This document shows, piece after piece, positions 44,768 to 55,200 of a stretch of 64,000 bases of DNA. The number at the start of each line of letters is the position of its first letter. Position 1 is the first letter of the stretch. A program made the translations under genes and the position numbers. The stretch covers positions 1 to 64,000 of the forward strand of contig JAFIDK010000008.1 in the NCBI GenBank assembly GCA_017051695.1, written 5' to 3'. This DNA is from Algoriphagus aestuarii. Lineage in GTDB: Bacteria; Bacteroidota; Bacteroidia; Cytophagales; Cyclobacteriaceae. Below the pieces are notes generated by a model. The model ran no database searches, had not been told where the DNA came from, and worked only from the letters and a program-made list of their open reading frames with translations.

Positions 44768-45814
44768 TTAAAATTTAGGACATGGAAGAATGGTATCCCT
44801 TCGATTTGGTTTGCCTTCGTACTTATTAGGCAGAGTCCAGGAAAGACTCAGTTCGTGTGCCCCACCGGATTGGATCCCCAACTGAGAAACGGTATAATCA
44901 AAGCTATAGCCGACATTCAATCCATTCAATAAATTCAAGCCCACCATCATCACGATGGCATCCCGGTTACTTTGATTTTCTACAGGCTTATAAGGTAAGC
45001 CTCTATACCAAAGTCCAAAAACAATCGGTTCTACATAAAAGTATGCTCCCACATCCAACTGCTCAAATGGTCCTTGTCTTTTATAGTTGATGGTAGGTGT
45101 TAGATAGCGCTGTCTGCGCATGTGAGTAAAATCCTGTCTCATTCCTCCTTCTCCCAGATCAAATCTATATCCCGCATGCAAGGAGAATTTTGTCGGCAAA
45201 GGACTTACACCATCTAAGAAGGACTGATTTGGTTGGTTGACATGATGTGCTGAAAATCCAATCCAAAGATCTTCTGTAAAGAACATCCCTCCCAATGAAA
45301 GAGAAAGCATGTTTACTGGATCTCCAAGTCCTGGCAGATCTGTACCTGGAAGTGTCGGACCAAAAGGATTATTTGGATCGATCTGATTGGCAAAAACCAG
45401 ATTTTCGTAGAATCCTATTTCTCTGCGAATGTAAGATGCTTGAAACCCTGGTCTGAAATAGGCATTATCACTAATTTTCAATTCGTAAGAATAAAGAGCA
45501 GAAATAGTAGTAGACCTTAACTTCGAAGCTCCTTCGGTATCTTGCATTACCATGATCCCAATTCCAGAATTATAGTTTGGCAAGTAAGTATCGTAGTAAG
45601 CAGAGAAGGTAGTAAACTGAGCATCAATGCTTGGCCATTGGTTGCGATAGTTAAAACCAATTCGTCCCGTTAACTCTGCTCCAGCCATAGCCGGGTTTAG
45701 GTAAAGCGGCGCTGCATAATATTGGCTATATTGTGGGTCTTGCCCAAAGGCATTTCTCTGCAGTCCGAAGATGCAGATCGAAAAAAAAACAAAGAGAGAC
45801 AGAGACCGTAACAA
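44768..45814 (-). CDS. Type IX secretion system outer-membrane protein PorP/SprF family
   Basis: The protein has 348 residues from TTG at 45814; no in-frame ATG lies at a suitable place, and the signal peptide (MLRSLSLFVFFSICIFGLQ) starts there. The mature start DPQYSQYYAAPLYLNPAMAG is the family signature, and NYRNQWPSI follows. SprF-type proteins partner with very large T9SS substrates, as with SprF and SprB in Flavobacterium johnsoniae. It is divergent from the first giant surface-protein gene, with 82 bases between them, so a partner role is plausible. Confidence 0.93.
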   Translation of the reverse strand: MLRSLSLFVFFSICIFGLQRNAFGQDPQYSQYYAAPLYLNPAMAGAELTGRIGFNYRNQWPSIDAQFTTFSAYYDTYLPNYNSGIGIMVMQDTEGASKLRSTTISALYSYELKISDNAYFRPGFQASYIRREIGFYENLVFANQIDPNNPFGPTLPGTDLPGLGDPVNMLSLSLGGMFFTEDLWIGFSAHHVNQPNQSFLDGVSPLPTKFSLHAGYRFDLGEGGMRQDFTHMRRQRYLTPTINYKRQGPFEQLDVGAYFYVEPIVFGLWYRGLPYKPVENQSNRDAIVMMVGLNLLNGLNVGYSFDYTVSQLGIQSGGAHELSLSWTLPNKYEGKPNRRDTILPCPKF

Positions 45815-45896
45815 GGATTTGTTCGTTTATTTGAATATTCAGTTGGCTTTTAAAACGTTTTACAAGTTTGGTTGTTTTAAAAGCAGTTCGAAAATT

Positions 45897-48800
45897 ATGA
45901 AAAGCAACCCTAATTCCATAAGGTTCAAGTACATTTTTACCCTTTCGCTTCTATTTACGCTATTTGCGGTAGATTCAAAAGTCCTATCGCAAGGTTTTAA
46001 CGAAAACGAATGGATTTTTGGGAGTTGCGACACAGGTGATAGCAATTACCTTTCATTTGGGAAGGGAAATAACCCTACCGTACAATCACTACCAAATTCC
46101 GTGCTACTTGGTAAAAACAATAGCGCAATTGCCATTGACCCCATCACCGGTCAGCCACTTTTCCAAACCAACGGAGAACTTGTTTACGATTTCAGCCAAT
46201 CTCCAATTGAGGGCTCTGCGCCAGGATTAAACGGAAATGTCGATGGCGCTCAGCAAGTTGCCACTGGTTTTTTGGAATATGATCCTGAAGGGAATAAATT
46301 GTTTTACATTTTCTACATTTCTCTGGCAGGTGAACTTCAATATTCGCTAGTGGATATGAATGCACCGGGCCAAGCTACAGGCAATGAAAGACCATTGGGT
46401 GAAGTTGTATCAAAAGACATCAGCATGGGGAATGCCTCAGGAGCTCTTTTGGTCGTAAAGAGCCCGGCTTCTTCTTCCTACTTGATCAGTTTTAACGGGG
46501 GAAATCTAGTCGCACAAAGACTGGATGCTGGGGAAGGAAGTTTCACAAACACAGATACACAAGGACTTCCATTTACCCCAGAAAGAATCATTTACGATGA
46601 GGCATCGGGGAAATTGATTTTAATCCCAGCTTCAGGAACTGATCAAATAACAGTTTTGGATTTCAATACCAGTACTGGTTCCTTTAGCAACAGTTCACCA
46701 ATATCCAATACCCTAGGATCTGGAGCATATGGAGGTGCAGACTTTTCTCCTGATGGGAGTTTCATCTATTATTCCTTGGGCAACCAATTATTCAGAGTCC
46801 CAAGCAACGATTTATCGGCCAGTCCTGAAGAAATTCCTTTGACAAACCCTCAGGAAGCTATCCATGATGTGAAAATAGGACCAGACGGAAGTTTGTATTA
46901 TATCTATGAGGAAACTGCTGGAGGACCGCAATTAATCGGAAAAGTTGATAATCCAGACGAGCCTGACCTGACTTTGATTACTACGGATGAAGACCCGTTT
47001 ATGGGAGCTGATTTTTGTGGAAAGATATTTCCTGTATTTGCCCCTAATGCAGATATCAGCCCTTCAGTAGATTTCACTTGGGATCCTGAGATGCCTTGTG
47101 CCAATAATCCTGTTCAGTTAACCAGCACTATCACTCCGGAAAACTACAGTCCAGCAAGCTATACTTGGGAATTTAACCCTCCTTTGACAGACTCTGACGG
47201 TAATCCAATTGATGCAGATTACAACCAACAACATTTTCTGATTCCTGCTGATGCAGCACAGGGAACTGATATAACAGTTACTTTAACCGTCGAATATGAA
47301 GATGGGGGCACAGAAACCTCCACTCATACTATTCCCTTGACAGAAAATAACTTAGAAGCCAATTTCACTCCATCAGACACTACAATTTGTAACACTTGCA
47401 TTGACATTGGGCCTTTATTGCAAGCCCAGGCGGCGGGTCAGGATGGGGAAGCTCCTGATACTGGCGGTGGTTCTAATTATGAATATTTCTGGTCCAACTA
47501 CCGGGATGAAGGCTGGGGAACAAGACAGGAAAATGAAGTCTGTCAACCGGGGCTTTATTGGGCATTGGTCAGAGAGCCCGGGTCTTCTTGCTATGCATAC
47601 GCCGAAATCAGGGTTAAAATATGGGATCTAGACGATCAAAGTAACAACATCTGGTATTTTGGAGATGGGGCAGGTCTGGACTTCAACCTTGACCCTGACG
47701 ATCCAGATGCACCTACTCCGAGACCGATCGCCAATAGACATCCACAAAACATCCCTGCCGGAACTACCACTATTTCAGACGAAACCGGACAAGTGCTTTT
47801 TTATACAGATGGTGCTACAGTCTGGGACTTGAATGGAGATGAAATGGCAAATGGAGATTCTATTGGCGGAGATAATTCTGCCAGTCAATCAGTTTTAGCG
47901 GTACCTGTTCCTGAAGAGCAAACATTATTTTATCTTTTCACAACACAGCAATCTGCCAATGGCACAAACGTAGCCAGTTATTCCTTAGTAGACATTAAAG
48001 CTGAAAATCCCTCTGGAATCGGAAATGTAGTAACTAAAAACAATTTCCTCTTCAGTCCATCTACTGAGCATACAGCAGCTTTAAGTGCAGGAGACACCAC
48101 TTGGATGATGTTTCATGAATTGGGAAACAATACATTCAGAGCTTACCCTATTTCGTCTTTGGGGATCGGGCAACCAGTTTTAAGTTCCGTTGGGAGCAAT
48201 CATGGGTTCAATTCCGGAGTGGGTGCAATGAAATTTAACTCAGATGGGGATAAAGTCGCGGTAACTATTTCAGAAGGCGGATGTAATAAACTGGAGATTT
48301 TTGATTTTGACCCGGATACAGGAGAAATGAAAGAATATGCCAGAATAGACCTTGGATGTGATGGAGATGTTTATGGTCTGGAATTTTCTGAGGATGGTGA
48401 CAGAGTTTTGGTTTCATATCGAAATGGAGGACCTGGAATTGAAGAATTTAATATCAAAGCAGTAGAGAATGATGATCCAGATGCAGCTGTTTGTCCATCT
48501 TGTTTCGAAAATGCCGGTACCAGAGCAGAAATTGAGGCTTGTATCAACAGCACCAAAAATACAGTTGGTGGAACTTCAAGCCTTAATTTAGGAGCATTAC
48601 AAATCGGCCCAAATGGTCAGGTTTATGCCGCTGTAGTTGGCGATAATAGAATCGGTCAAATCAATGTGGGTTCAGGCTGTAACTCTACGAGTACCTTCAC
48701 TATGGATGGCGTACAGCCTATGCCGGGAACTTCAAACCTTGGTCTCCCCTCCTTTGTACAAAACTCCGGCAGCTCTATTCCTGAGCCCGCTTTGTCGGGT

Positions 48801-51404
48801 CCTCCAAGAATATGTCTTGACCCTCAACTAGGCGGTGGAGCATTGTTTGAAGGTGCTGGGGAGGCTGACATTGACAGTTATTTTTACACTATTACCGATG
48901 AAAATGGCGTAGTTGTCTTAAATGAGTTTGGTGGTCCTGGAGAAGAATTTCAGAGCTATGAACATATTTTTACCGAGCCGGGCCTTTATACAGTAGACCT
49001 ACGGGTAGACCGATGTGGTGATCCTACTTATTATGAAGCCAGTATGGAAGTTCAGGTAGATGCGCCACCTATTTTGACACTAGAAGACGATGTCACTCTT
49101 TGTTCAGGGGCACCTGTGACATTGACAGCAATTGATGGTTACGACCCAGCAGAAGGTATTTATGATTTTGAATGGACAAATGCAGCAGGGCAGGTTTTTG
49201 GGGATGAAAATTCCAATGAAATCACCGTAGATGAGGAAAGCATTTATACTGTTTCAGTTAGCTATAGATTGCCGGATGGATTATCAGAAGAAGAAGCGTT
49301 GTTATATGAAACCTGTCCTTCTACTGCAGAGGTTTTTGTAGGCCCGGCCTTTGAATTTGACTTAACCCAAACAGCTGTGGAGGTTTGCTATGAAGAAACG
49401 TCTGTGACTTTTGCCCCTGATACACCTATTTCAGGAGAATGGTTTTATACCTTGAATGGAGATCCAAACAGGACATCTTTGGGAGAATTCTTTGAATTGG
49501 AACTATTCATCAACAGCCTCCCTGGACCAGGTCAATATGAAATCATTTTTGTAACTGAAGACCCAATTTTGGAAGGTTGTACAGTTGAGAAAAAAGTGGA
49601 TTTATTGGTTAATGAATTACCATTGTTCACAGCAACCCAAACCACTCCGGCGACGGATTGTAATACTGCAGATGGAGCATTTGAGATTTCTCTACAAAAT
49701 GATGCTGCAACTTTGACCGTTTTAGAAACTGGCGAGGTATTTACAAATAGTACCGCTGGCAGCACACTTTCCGTGATCGATTTATTGCCTGGTGTTTATA
49801 CCATTGAGGCTGAAAATAGCACTGGATGTTTTTACACAGGAACAGTAACAGTAGAAAATTCAAATCCTCCAGCAGGTTTTGAATATACAGTAACACCAAC
49901 TGATGAAATTTGCGGTCCCTCTGGAGTACAAAATGGAATCTTAACTATTGATTTTACAACTTCTCCACAATCGGGTACTTATACGATTACCAGACAAGGG
50001 GATGGCCAGGTATTTTCTGGCGCATTTACAAATACATCTCAAGTGACAGTCAATGTTCCTTACGGAGATTATGCAGTAGAAATTCAAGACCCGACCAATT
50101 GTGCGATCCCAGATCCTACCATTTACTCTGTGGCACAAAAATTTGAGGTAGTCTTTTCTGTACCAACCAACTTTACGGCCTGCGAGAGTTTTACTTTTTC
50201 TCCAGATTCACCTGAAACCTTAGTATATACTGTTTCAGATAATTCTGGAGGACTCATCTCCCCAGATACCGATGGAAATTATACTATTTCTTCCAGCGGA
50301 ACCTATTTCGTTTTTGGAGAGGACCCTACAGGGATAAACTGTCCGAAAGAAATAGAAGTGACTGCAATAATTACCCAGCCAATTGATTTTGAAGTAACTG
50401 GACCGATAGTAGATTGCCAAGTGGGGACAACCTATGAGGCAACATTAAACAATATGGCCCCTGCAGATGTGATTTTTCTTTGGAAAGACGAATTAGGAAT
50501 CATAGTAGGGAGATCACAGATCTTTGCGCCAAATAGATCCGGAACTTATTCTTTGGAAGTACAACCTATCAATGGAGGACTTTGTCCTGTAGATAAAAAA
50601 ATATTCGATGCTGAAATCATTTCAGAAAGTGTACAAGTCGAACTGGATGTAGTACCATTTTGCACTGACCAAACCAGTACGACGATTACGGTGGTGGCAG
50701 ACCTAAGTAATGTAGCTGAAATAGAATGGTATTCTGTCCAAGGAGCTACAAGGACAAGAATTCCCGCTTTTGACAATTTACCAATTATTGAAGTTAATCA
50801 GGAAGGCACTTATGAGGTAATTTTGAGAAGTGGCGCAGGTTGTGATTTAGGTAGAGCAAATGGTGTAGTCGCAAAATCGGTAATTATCCCTCCAGTAGTT
50901 CCTGAAACTATGACGATTTGTGCTGCGGAAGGAGTCACACAAAGTATCAATCCGGGAGATTATGATAACTATTCCTGGGTTCTAAATGGGCAAGAAGTAT
51001 CTCAAGATTCTATTTTCACACCGACACTCCCAGGAATTTACACTTTAACAGTTTCGGATAACATCGGTTGCGAATACATTGCTGAAATAGAAGTGATAGA
51101 GGATTGCTCCCTGAAAATATCTTTTCCAAATGGAGTGGTTTTAGGTGATCCCGCCCGAAACTTTATACTTTATGCCAATGAGTATATCGATTTTATTGAA
51201 GTATATATTTATAACCGATGGGGTCAATTGATCTTCTATTGTGAGCATGAAAATGTAGAGCCTAGCCAAGCTTTTTGTCCATGGGATGGTCAAATGAATG
51301 GAAATTTCGTTCCAAACGGAACATATGCGGTCGTTGTGAAGTTGACTAGTGAGGATCAAAACATCACCCAAAAAATCACCAAAGCGATTACAGTAATTCA
51401 ATAA
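45897..51404 (+). CDS. Giant T9SS type-B surface protein with two propeller domains and Ig/PKD-like modules
   Basis: The protein has 1,835 residues from ATG at 45897; the in-frame extension to 45771 overlaps the divergent gene and is unlikely. Signal peptide ends VLSQ. Two propeller-like domains begin with NEWIFGSCDTGDSNYLSF (about residue 40) and NNIWYFGDGAGLDFN (about residue 585), separated by a PKD-like domain. From about residue 965 a series of beta-sandwich modules follows that is shared with the next two giant proteins. The last 98 residues are a gliding-motility-associated C-terminal (type B) sorting domain: YNRWGQLIF, CPWDGQMNG and VPNGTYAVVV. It is expected on the cell surface. Confidence 0.93.
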   Translation: MKSNPNSIRFKYIFTLSLLFTLFAVDSKVLSQGFNENEWIFGSCDTGDSNYLSFGKGNNPTVQSLPNSVLLGKNNSAIAIDPITGQPLFQTNGELVYDFSQSPIEGSAPGLNGNVDGAQQVATGFLEYDPEGNKLFYIFYISLAGELQYSLVDMNAPGQATGNERPLGEVVSKDISMGNASGALLVVKSPASSSYLISFNGGNLVAQRLDAGEGSFTNTDTQGLPFTPERIIYDEASGKLILIPASGTDQITVLDFNTSTGSFSNSSPISNTLGSGAYGGADFSPDGSFIYYSLGNQLFRVPSNDLSASPEEIPLTNPQEAIHDVKIGPDGSLYYIYEETAGGPQLIGKVDNPDEPDLTLITTDEDPFMGADFCGKIFPVFAPNADISPSVDFTWDPEMPCANNPVQLTSTITPENYSPASYTWEFNPPLTDSDGNPIDADYNQQHFLIPADAAQGTDITVTLTVEYEDGGTETSTHTIPLTENNLEANFTPSDTTICNTCIDIGPLLQAQAAGQDGEAPDTGGGSNYEYFWSNYRDEGWGTRQENEVCQPGLYWALVREPGSSCYAYAEIRVKIWDLDDQSNNIWYFGDGAGLDFNLDPDDPDAPTPRPIANRHPQNIPAGTTTISDETGQVLFYTDGATVWDLNGDEMANGDSIGGDNSASQSVLAVPVPEEQTLFYLFTTQQSANGTNVASYSLVDIKAENPSGIGNVVTKNNFLFSPSTEHTAALSAGDTTWMMFHELGNNTFRAYPISSLGIGQPVLSSVGSNHGFNSGVGAMKFNSDGDKVAVTISEGGCNKLEIFDFDPDTGEMKEYARIDLGCDGDVYGLEFSEDGDRVLVSYRNGGPGIEEFNIKAVENDDPDAAVCPSCFENAGTRAEIEACINSTKNTVGGTSSLNLGALQIGPNGQVYAAVVGDNRIGQINVGSGCNSTSTFTMDGVQPMPGTSNLGLPSFVQNSGSSIPEPALSGPPRICLDPQLGGGALFEGAGEADIDSYFYTITDENGVVVLNEFGGPGEEFQSYEHIFTEPGLYTVDLRVDRCGDPTYYEASMEVQVDAPPILTLEDDVTLCSGAPVTLTAIDGYDPAEGIYDFEWTNAAGQVFGDENSNEITVDEESIYTVSVSYRLPDGLSEEEALLYETCPSTAEVFVGPAFEFDLTQTAVEVCYEETSVTFAPDTPISGEWFYTLNGDPNRTSLGEFFELELFINSLPGPGQYEIIFVTEDPILEGCTVEKKVDLLVNELPLFTATQTTPATDCNTADGAFEISLQNDAATLTVLETGEVFTNSTAGSTLSVIDLLPGVYTIEAENSTGCFYTGTVTVENSNPPAGFEYTVTPTDEICGPSGVQNGILTIDFTTSPQSGTYTITRQGDGQVFSGAFTNTSQVTVNVPYGDYAVEIQDPTNCAIPDPTIYSVAQKFEVVFSVPTNFTACESFTFSPDSPETLVYTVSDNSGGLISPDTDGNYTISSSGTYFVFGEDPTGINCPKEIEVTAIITQPIDFEVTGPIVDCQVGTTYEATLNNMAPADVIFLWKDELGIIVGRSQIFAPNRSGTYSLEVQPINGGLCPVDKKIFDAEIISESVQVELDVVPFCTDQTSTTITVVADLSNVAEIEWYSVQGATRTRIPAFDNLPIIEVNQEGTYEVILRSGAGCDLGRANGVVAKSVIIPPVVPETMTICAAEGVTQSINPGDYDNYSWVLNGQEVSQDSIFTPTLPGIYTLTVSDNIGCEYIAEIEVIEDCSLKISFPNGVVLGDPARNFILYANEYIDFIEVYIYNRWGQLIFYCEHENVEPSQAFCPWDGQMNGNFVPNGTYAVVVKLTSEDQNITQKITKAITVIQ

Positions 51405-51405
51405 C

Positions 51406-52158
51406 ATGCTTATTCTTATATCTCCAGCAAAGACACTAGATTATAGTATACCTAGTTTTAAGCCCCATACCTTACCTGATTTTCAGAATGATACCCAGTC
51501 ATTGGTCCGTATCATGAAAAAGAAAACGGCCAAAGAGCTTTCAGGACTGATGCACATCAGTGATTCTCTCGCTACCCTGAATGAAGAGCGTTTTAAAACG
51601 TTTCAAAAAGACTTCAGTTTTGAAAATTCCAAACAGGCACTTTTGGCATTTAAGGGAGATGTTTATACAAAAATAGATGTGGATGAGTATGATGAAGAAG
51701 ATTTTGGTTTTGCCCAGAACCATTTGAGAATCCTTTCCGGACTTTATGGTTTATTGAGACCACTTGATTTGATACAGCCTTATCGATTGGAAATGGGAAC
51801 GAAACTTGAAAACAGAAGAGGTAAAAACCTCTATGATTTTTGGGACAAAAAAATAGCAAAAGCAATTAACCAAGTTGCCCAAGGTAGCCCAATTGTCAAT
51901 CTGGCTTCTCAGGAATATTTTAAGGCTGTACATCAGAAGACATTAAAATCCCCTCTAATCACGATTCATTTTAAAGAATATAAAAATGACAGTTACCAAG
52001 TAATTGGATTTTTTGCAAAGCAAGCAAGGGGAATGATGACAAATTATGCTATTAAAAACAGAATTACCGACCCGCAAACGTTAAAGCATTTTAATGAAGA
52101 CAGGTATGAATTTTCAGATCAGCTAAGTACTGAATCAGATTGGGTATTTATCAGGTAA
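51406..52158 (+). CDS. yaaA: Peroxide stress protein YaaA (UPF0246 family)
   Basis: The protein has 250 residues. MLILISPAKTLDY at the start, FKGDVYTKIDVDEYDEEDFG, LRILSGLYGLLRPLDLIQPYRLEMGTKL (shown here in parts) and KQARGMMTNYAI are the classic YaaA segments. In Escherichia coli YaaA limits free iron during peroxide stress and binds DNA. The start codon lies one base after the giant surface-protein stop. It has a terminator behind it, so it could be cotranscribed with the surface-protein gene, an unusual position. Confidence 0.94.
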   Translation: MLILISPAKTLDYSIPSFKPHTLPDFQNDTQSLVRIMKKKTAKELSGLMHISDSLATLNEERFKTFQKDFSFENSKQALLAFKGDVYTKIDVDEYDEEDFGFAQNHLRILSGLYGLLRPLDLIQPYRLEMGTKLENRRGKNLYDFWDKKIAKAINQVAQGSPIVNLASQEYFKAVHQKTLKSPLITIHFKEYKNDSYQVIGFFAKQARGMMTNYAIKNRITDPQTLKHFNEDRYEFSDQLSTESDWVFIR

Positions 52159-52177
52159 TTCAAAAACCACACAATTA

Positions 52178-52212
52178 AATCCAAAGGTTATTCCAGCCTT
52201 TGGATTTTTTTT
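52178..52212 (+). terminator. Rho-independent terminator after yaaA
   Basis: AATCCAAAGG and CCTTTGGATT form a 10-bp perfect stem with a nine-base loop, followed by seven or eight T. It begins 20 bases after the yaaA stop. Confidence 0.87.
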
Positions 52213-52268
52213 GACTTATTTTAAGTAGTAGCTTAGAGGTCTGATTCTCACTCTTTTTATATAAGAAA

Positions 52269-55200
52269 TTGGATTTCGTCAGTAAAAAATCAATACGAGT
52301 TTTTTTTGCCCTATTGTTTTTAGCAATAGTCAGTATTGGTTTGTCCTTTTCTTTTGTATTTGGTAAAAATCCAGAAAACTTAGACTTTTCATCTAGCAAA
52401 TTAGCAGACCCGGAACTCATTGGTCCTGATAAATTATGTAATGTTTTTGGTAGTGTAATTGGGGATTTTTTCGGCGCTGGAGACCCTCTGACGGATGTAT
52501 ATTCATGGAAAATTTACAGTCCTTCCAATCAATTGATTTTTGATAGATCAGGTGGAGCAGGTTTTCAAACTATTAGTTACACATTTTCTGAAATTGGTAC
52601 CCATCGTGTAGAATTAGAAGTCAAAAGAGGTGCTTCAGTTATTTATAGCCAAACACAAAATGTGGAATTAATCAAAGGCCCCACGATACTTTTGGCAAAA
52701 AACTATGAAATCTGTGGATCTGGAGATCTTGATCTTACCGCCATTGATCCTTCAAGTCCCAATTTCGCTGATTATAAATTTAGCTGGAAAAATAGTAGCG
52801 GAGTCGAAATCGGAACGACTAACACGATCACAGTATCTTCTCAAGACACTTATTTTGTTGATTTTTACTTTGAAGATGCACTTGGAGTAAGAGACTGCGA
52901 GTCTCAGCTGGAAACAACTGTTGCAGGGGTTTCAGATTATACCATTCTTCAGACATCAACACAGGTTTGCCCAGATTTACTTGTAAACTTTAAAACTTCT
53001 CCGAGTATAGAAGGGACCTGGTATTATGAAAAAATTGGGATTGGAACAGAAACATACCTAAGTGAAGGTTCAAGTATCAATATTTTCCCCAATCAAAATT
53101 TAAATGGAGAAGGAGACTATAAGATCATTTTTAAACCCAAAGCAACTAGTAGTGCTGGATGTCTTGTTGACAAGTCAGTCAACTTAACTTATTTTCCTCA
53201 ACCTGAATTCTTTTTGGTGAGTACAAAAGGTGCATCAGATTGTAAAGTGTATGACGGTTCACTAACTATTCAAGCTATCACACCTCTTGATTATGTTTAT
53301 TTAGAAGGAATTGGTATAACCACACCTCCACTAGCACCCGGTGACACATTTACATTTACAAACCTTGAGTCTGGTGCATACAGTATGATTGGTACACTAG
53401 GAAGTTGTACTAATTCTCTTGGATCGGTAGTTTCATTAACAGATCCGCCAGAACCATTGAAATACGAAATTCAAGATATTGAAGGCGAATTATGTACCTC
53501 AGACGGAAAAACCAATGGATCATTTAATGTCATTTTCACAAATGGTCCAATTGATGGGTCTTATCGTCTTATTAATGAAAAAGGCACTGAAGTCCAAAAT
53601 GTAGCTTTTACAGGGGAAACTTCAGCTTCTATTGATATTCCTGGTGGAAGATATTATTTTGAATTATATAGTACTGATAGTTGTAGTCTACCAAAAGCTG
53701 AGCTAATAGAAGTACCGGGACTCGGACAAACAGAATTTATTGTTCCAAATGAGTTAACGATTTGTCAATCATTTGAACTCATTCCAAGTACAACCCAAAA
53801 TATTGAATTCCAATTACTGTTCCCAGATGGCACAACTGAATTAAAAAATAAAGATGAGCCATTTATAATAACTGAGGCTGGTAAGTATAAAATTATCGGA
53901 TCCAACCCAACGGATCCATTAATATGCCCTACATCAAAAGAATTTGAAGTCTTTCTGGTGGATCCCGTAGAATTCGAGCCGAAACTTATCAAACAAGATT
54001 GCTTTGGTAACAGAACCTATTTTGCAGATATAAATGGCCGTGATCCCAGCACAGTTGTGTTTTCATGGTACAATGAAAATGATGAGCTCATAGGGACAGG
54101 ACAGAACATGTTTCCAACTTCTATCGGCGAATTCAAGCTGGATGTACAACCCGCGAATAGTGCAGCCTGCCCTATTCCTCCCAAAACCTTTCTGATTGAA
54201 GAACCAATTCTTGAGGTTGATGTCACTTTAACCAGCACAAAACTCTGTGAATTGGGACCTGGAGCAATTCTAAATTTAGAAAGCACTTTTCCTGATGAGA
54301 TCACTGATATCAAATGGAGGAGATACGATGCATCAGGAGCTATAGAAAATCTCGATCAATTTAAAGATCTCAAGGAAATTACAGTTTTTGAAGATGGAGT
54401 TTATGAGGCTTCGGTATTTAGTATTATCCCAGAAATTGGGAAAGATTGTGAACTGGGAAGGAATTCGATGGAATTATATTTTACTTTGGATAGAGTGGAA
54501 TTTACGATTCCTGATTCTCTTTCCATTTGTGAAACTTTTGAAATCATTCCCGAAACTACCCAGCCCCTACTATTTGAACTCACCCTACCGGATGGGTCAC
54601 TTGTGAAAAAAAATGCTGGGGAAGCCTTTACTTTAGATCAAAATGGAACCTACAGCCTTTATGGATATGATCCAGAAGTCAGTTCTCCAAATTGCCCGGA
54701 AATCAAAGAGTTTTTTGTTCAAGTAAACCAGCCTATCCCTTTTGAACCCATCTTATTCAGCGAAGATTGTAATGGGCAAAAAATATATCAGGCAAAATTA
54801 ACTGGGGCATCTGCCGATGATGCTTTATTTTTCTGGTATGATGAAAATCAAACTATAATCGGAACAGAAGAATTTTTAACCTTTAATGGTGAGTCAGGAT
54901 CTTATTCTCTTTTGGTGCAACCAAAAAACAGTGAGCCCTGTGACTTAGAACCTATAGAATTTGAAGTTCCTGCACCTGTCCTGGACCTTCAGGTAGATCT
55001 GATCGCGGCTCCACTTTGCCCTGATGCTTTGGACGCTGCGATTTCAGTGGAAACGGATTTGGATAAAGTTGGACTTATCGAATGGTGGTATACAGATTTC
55101 AATGGAAACCAAATCGAATTGGTAAGTCAAAAAAACAAACCTGAAATTTTAGCAACTCAAGAAGGCACTTATGAAGCAAGGGTATTTAATAATGTTCCTT

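Noticed and set aside
45771-45896. Longer N-terminus for the giant surface protein
   Set aside because: It would overlap the divergent PorP/SprF gene and place a charged region before the signal peptide; ATG at 45897 is better.
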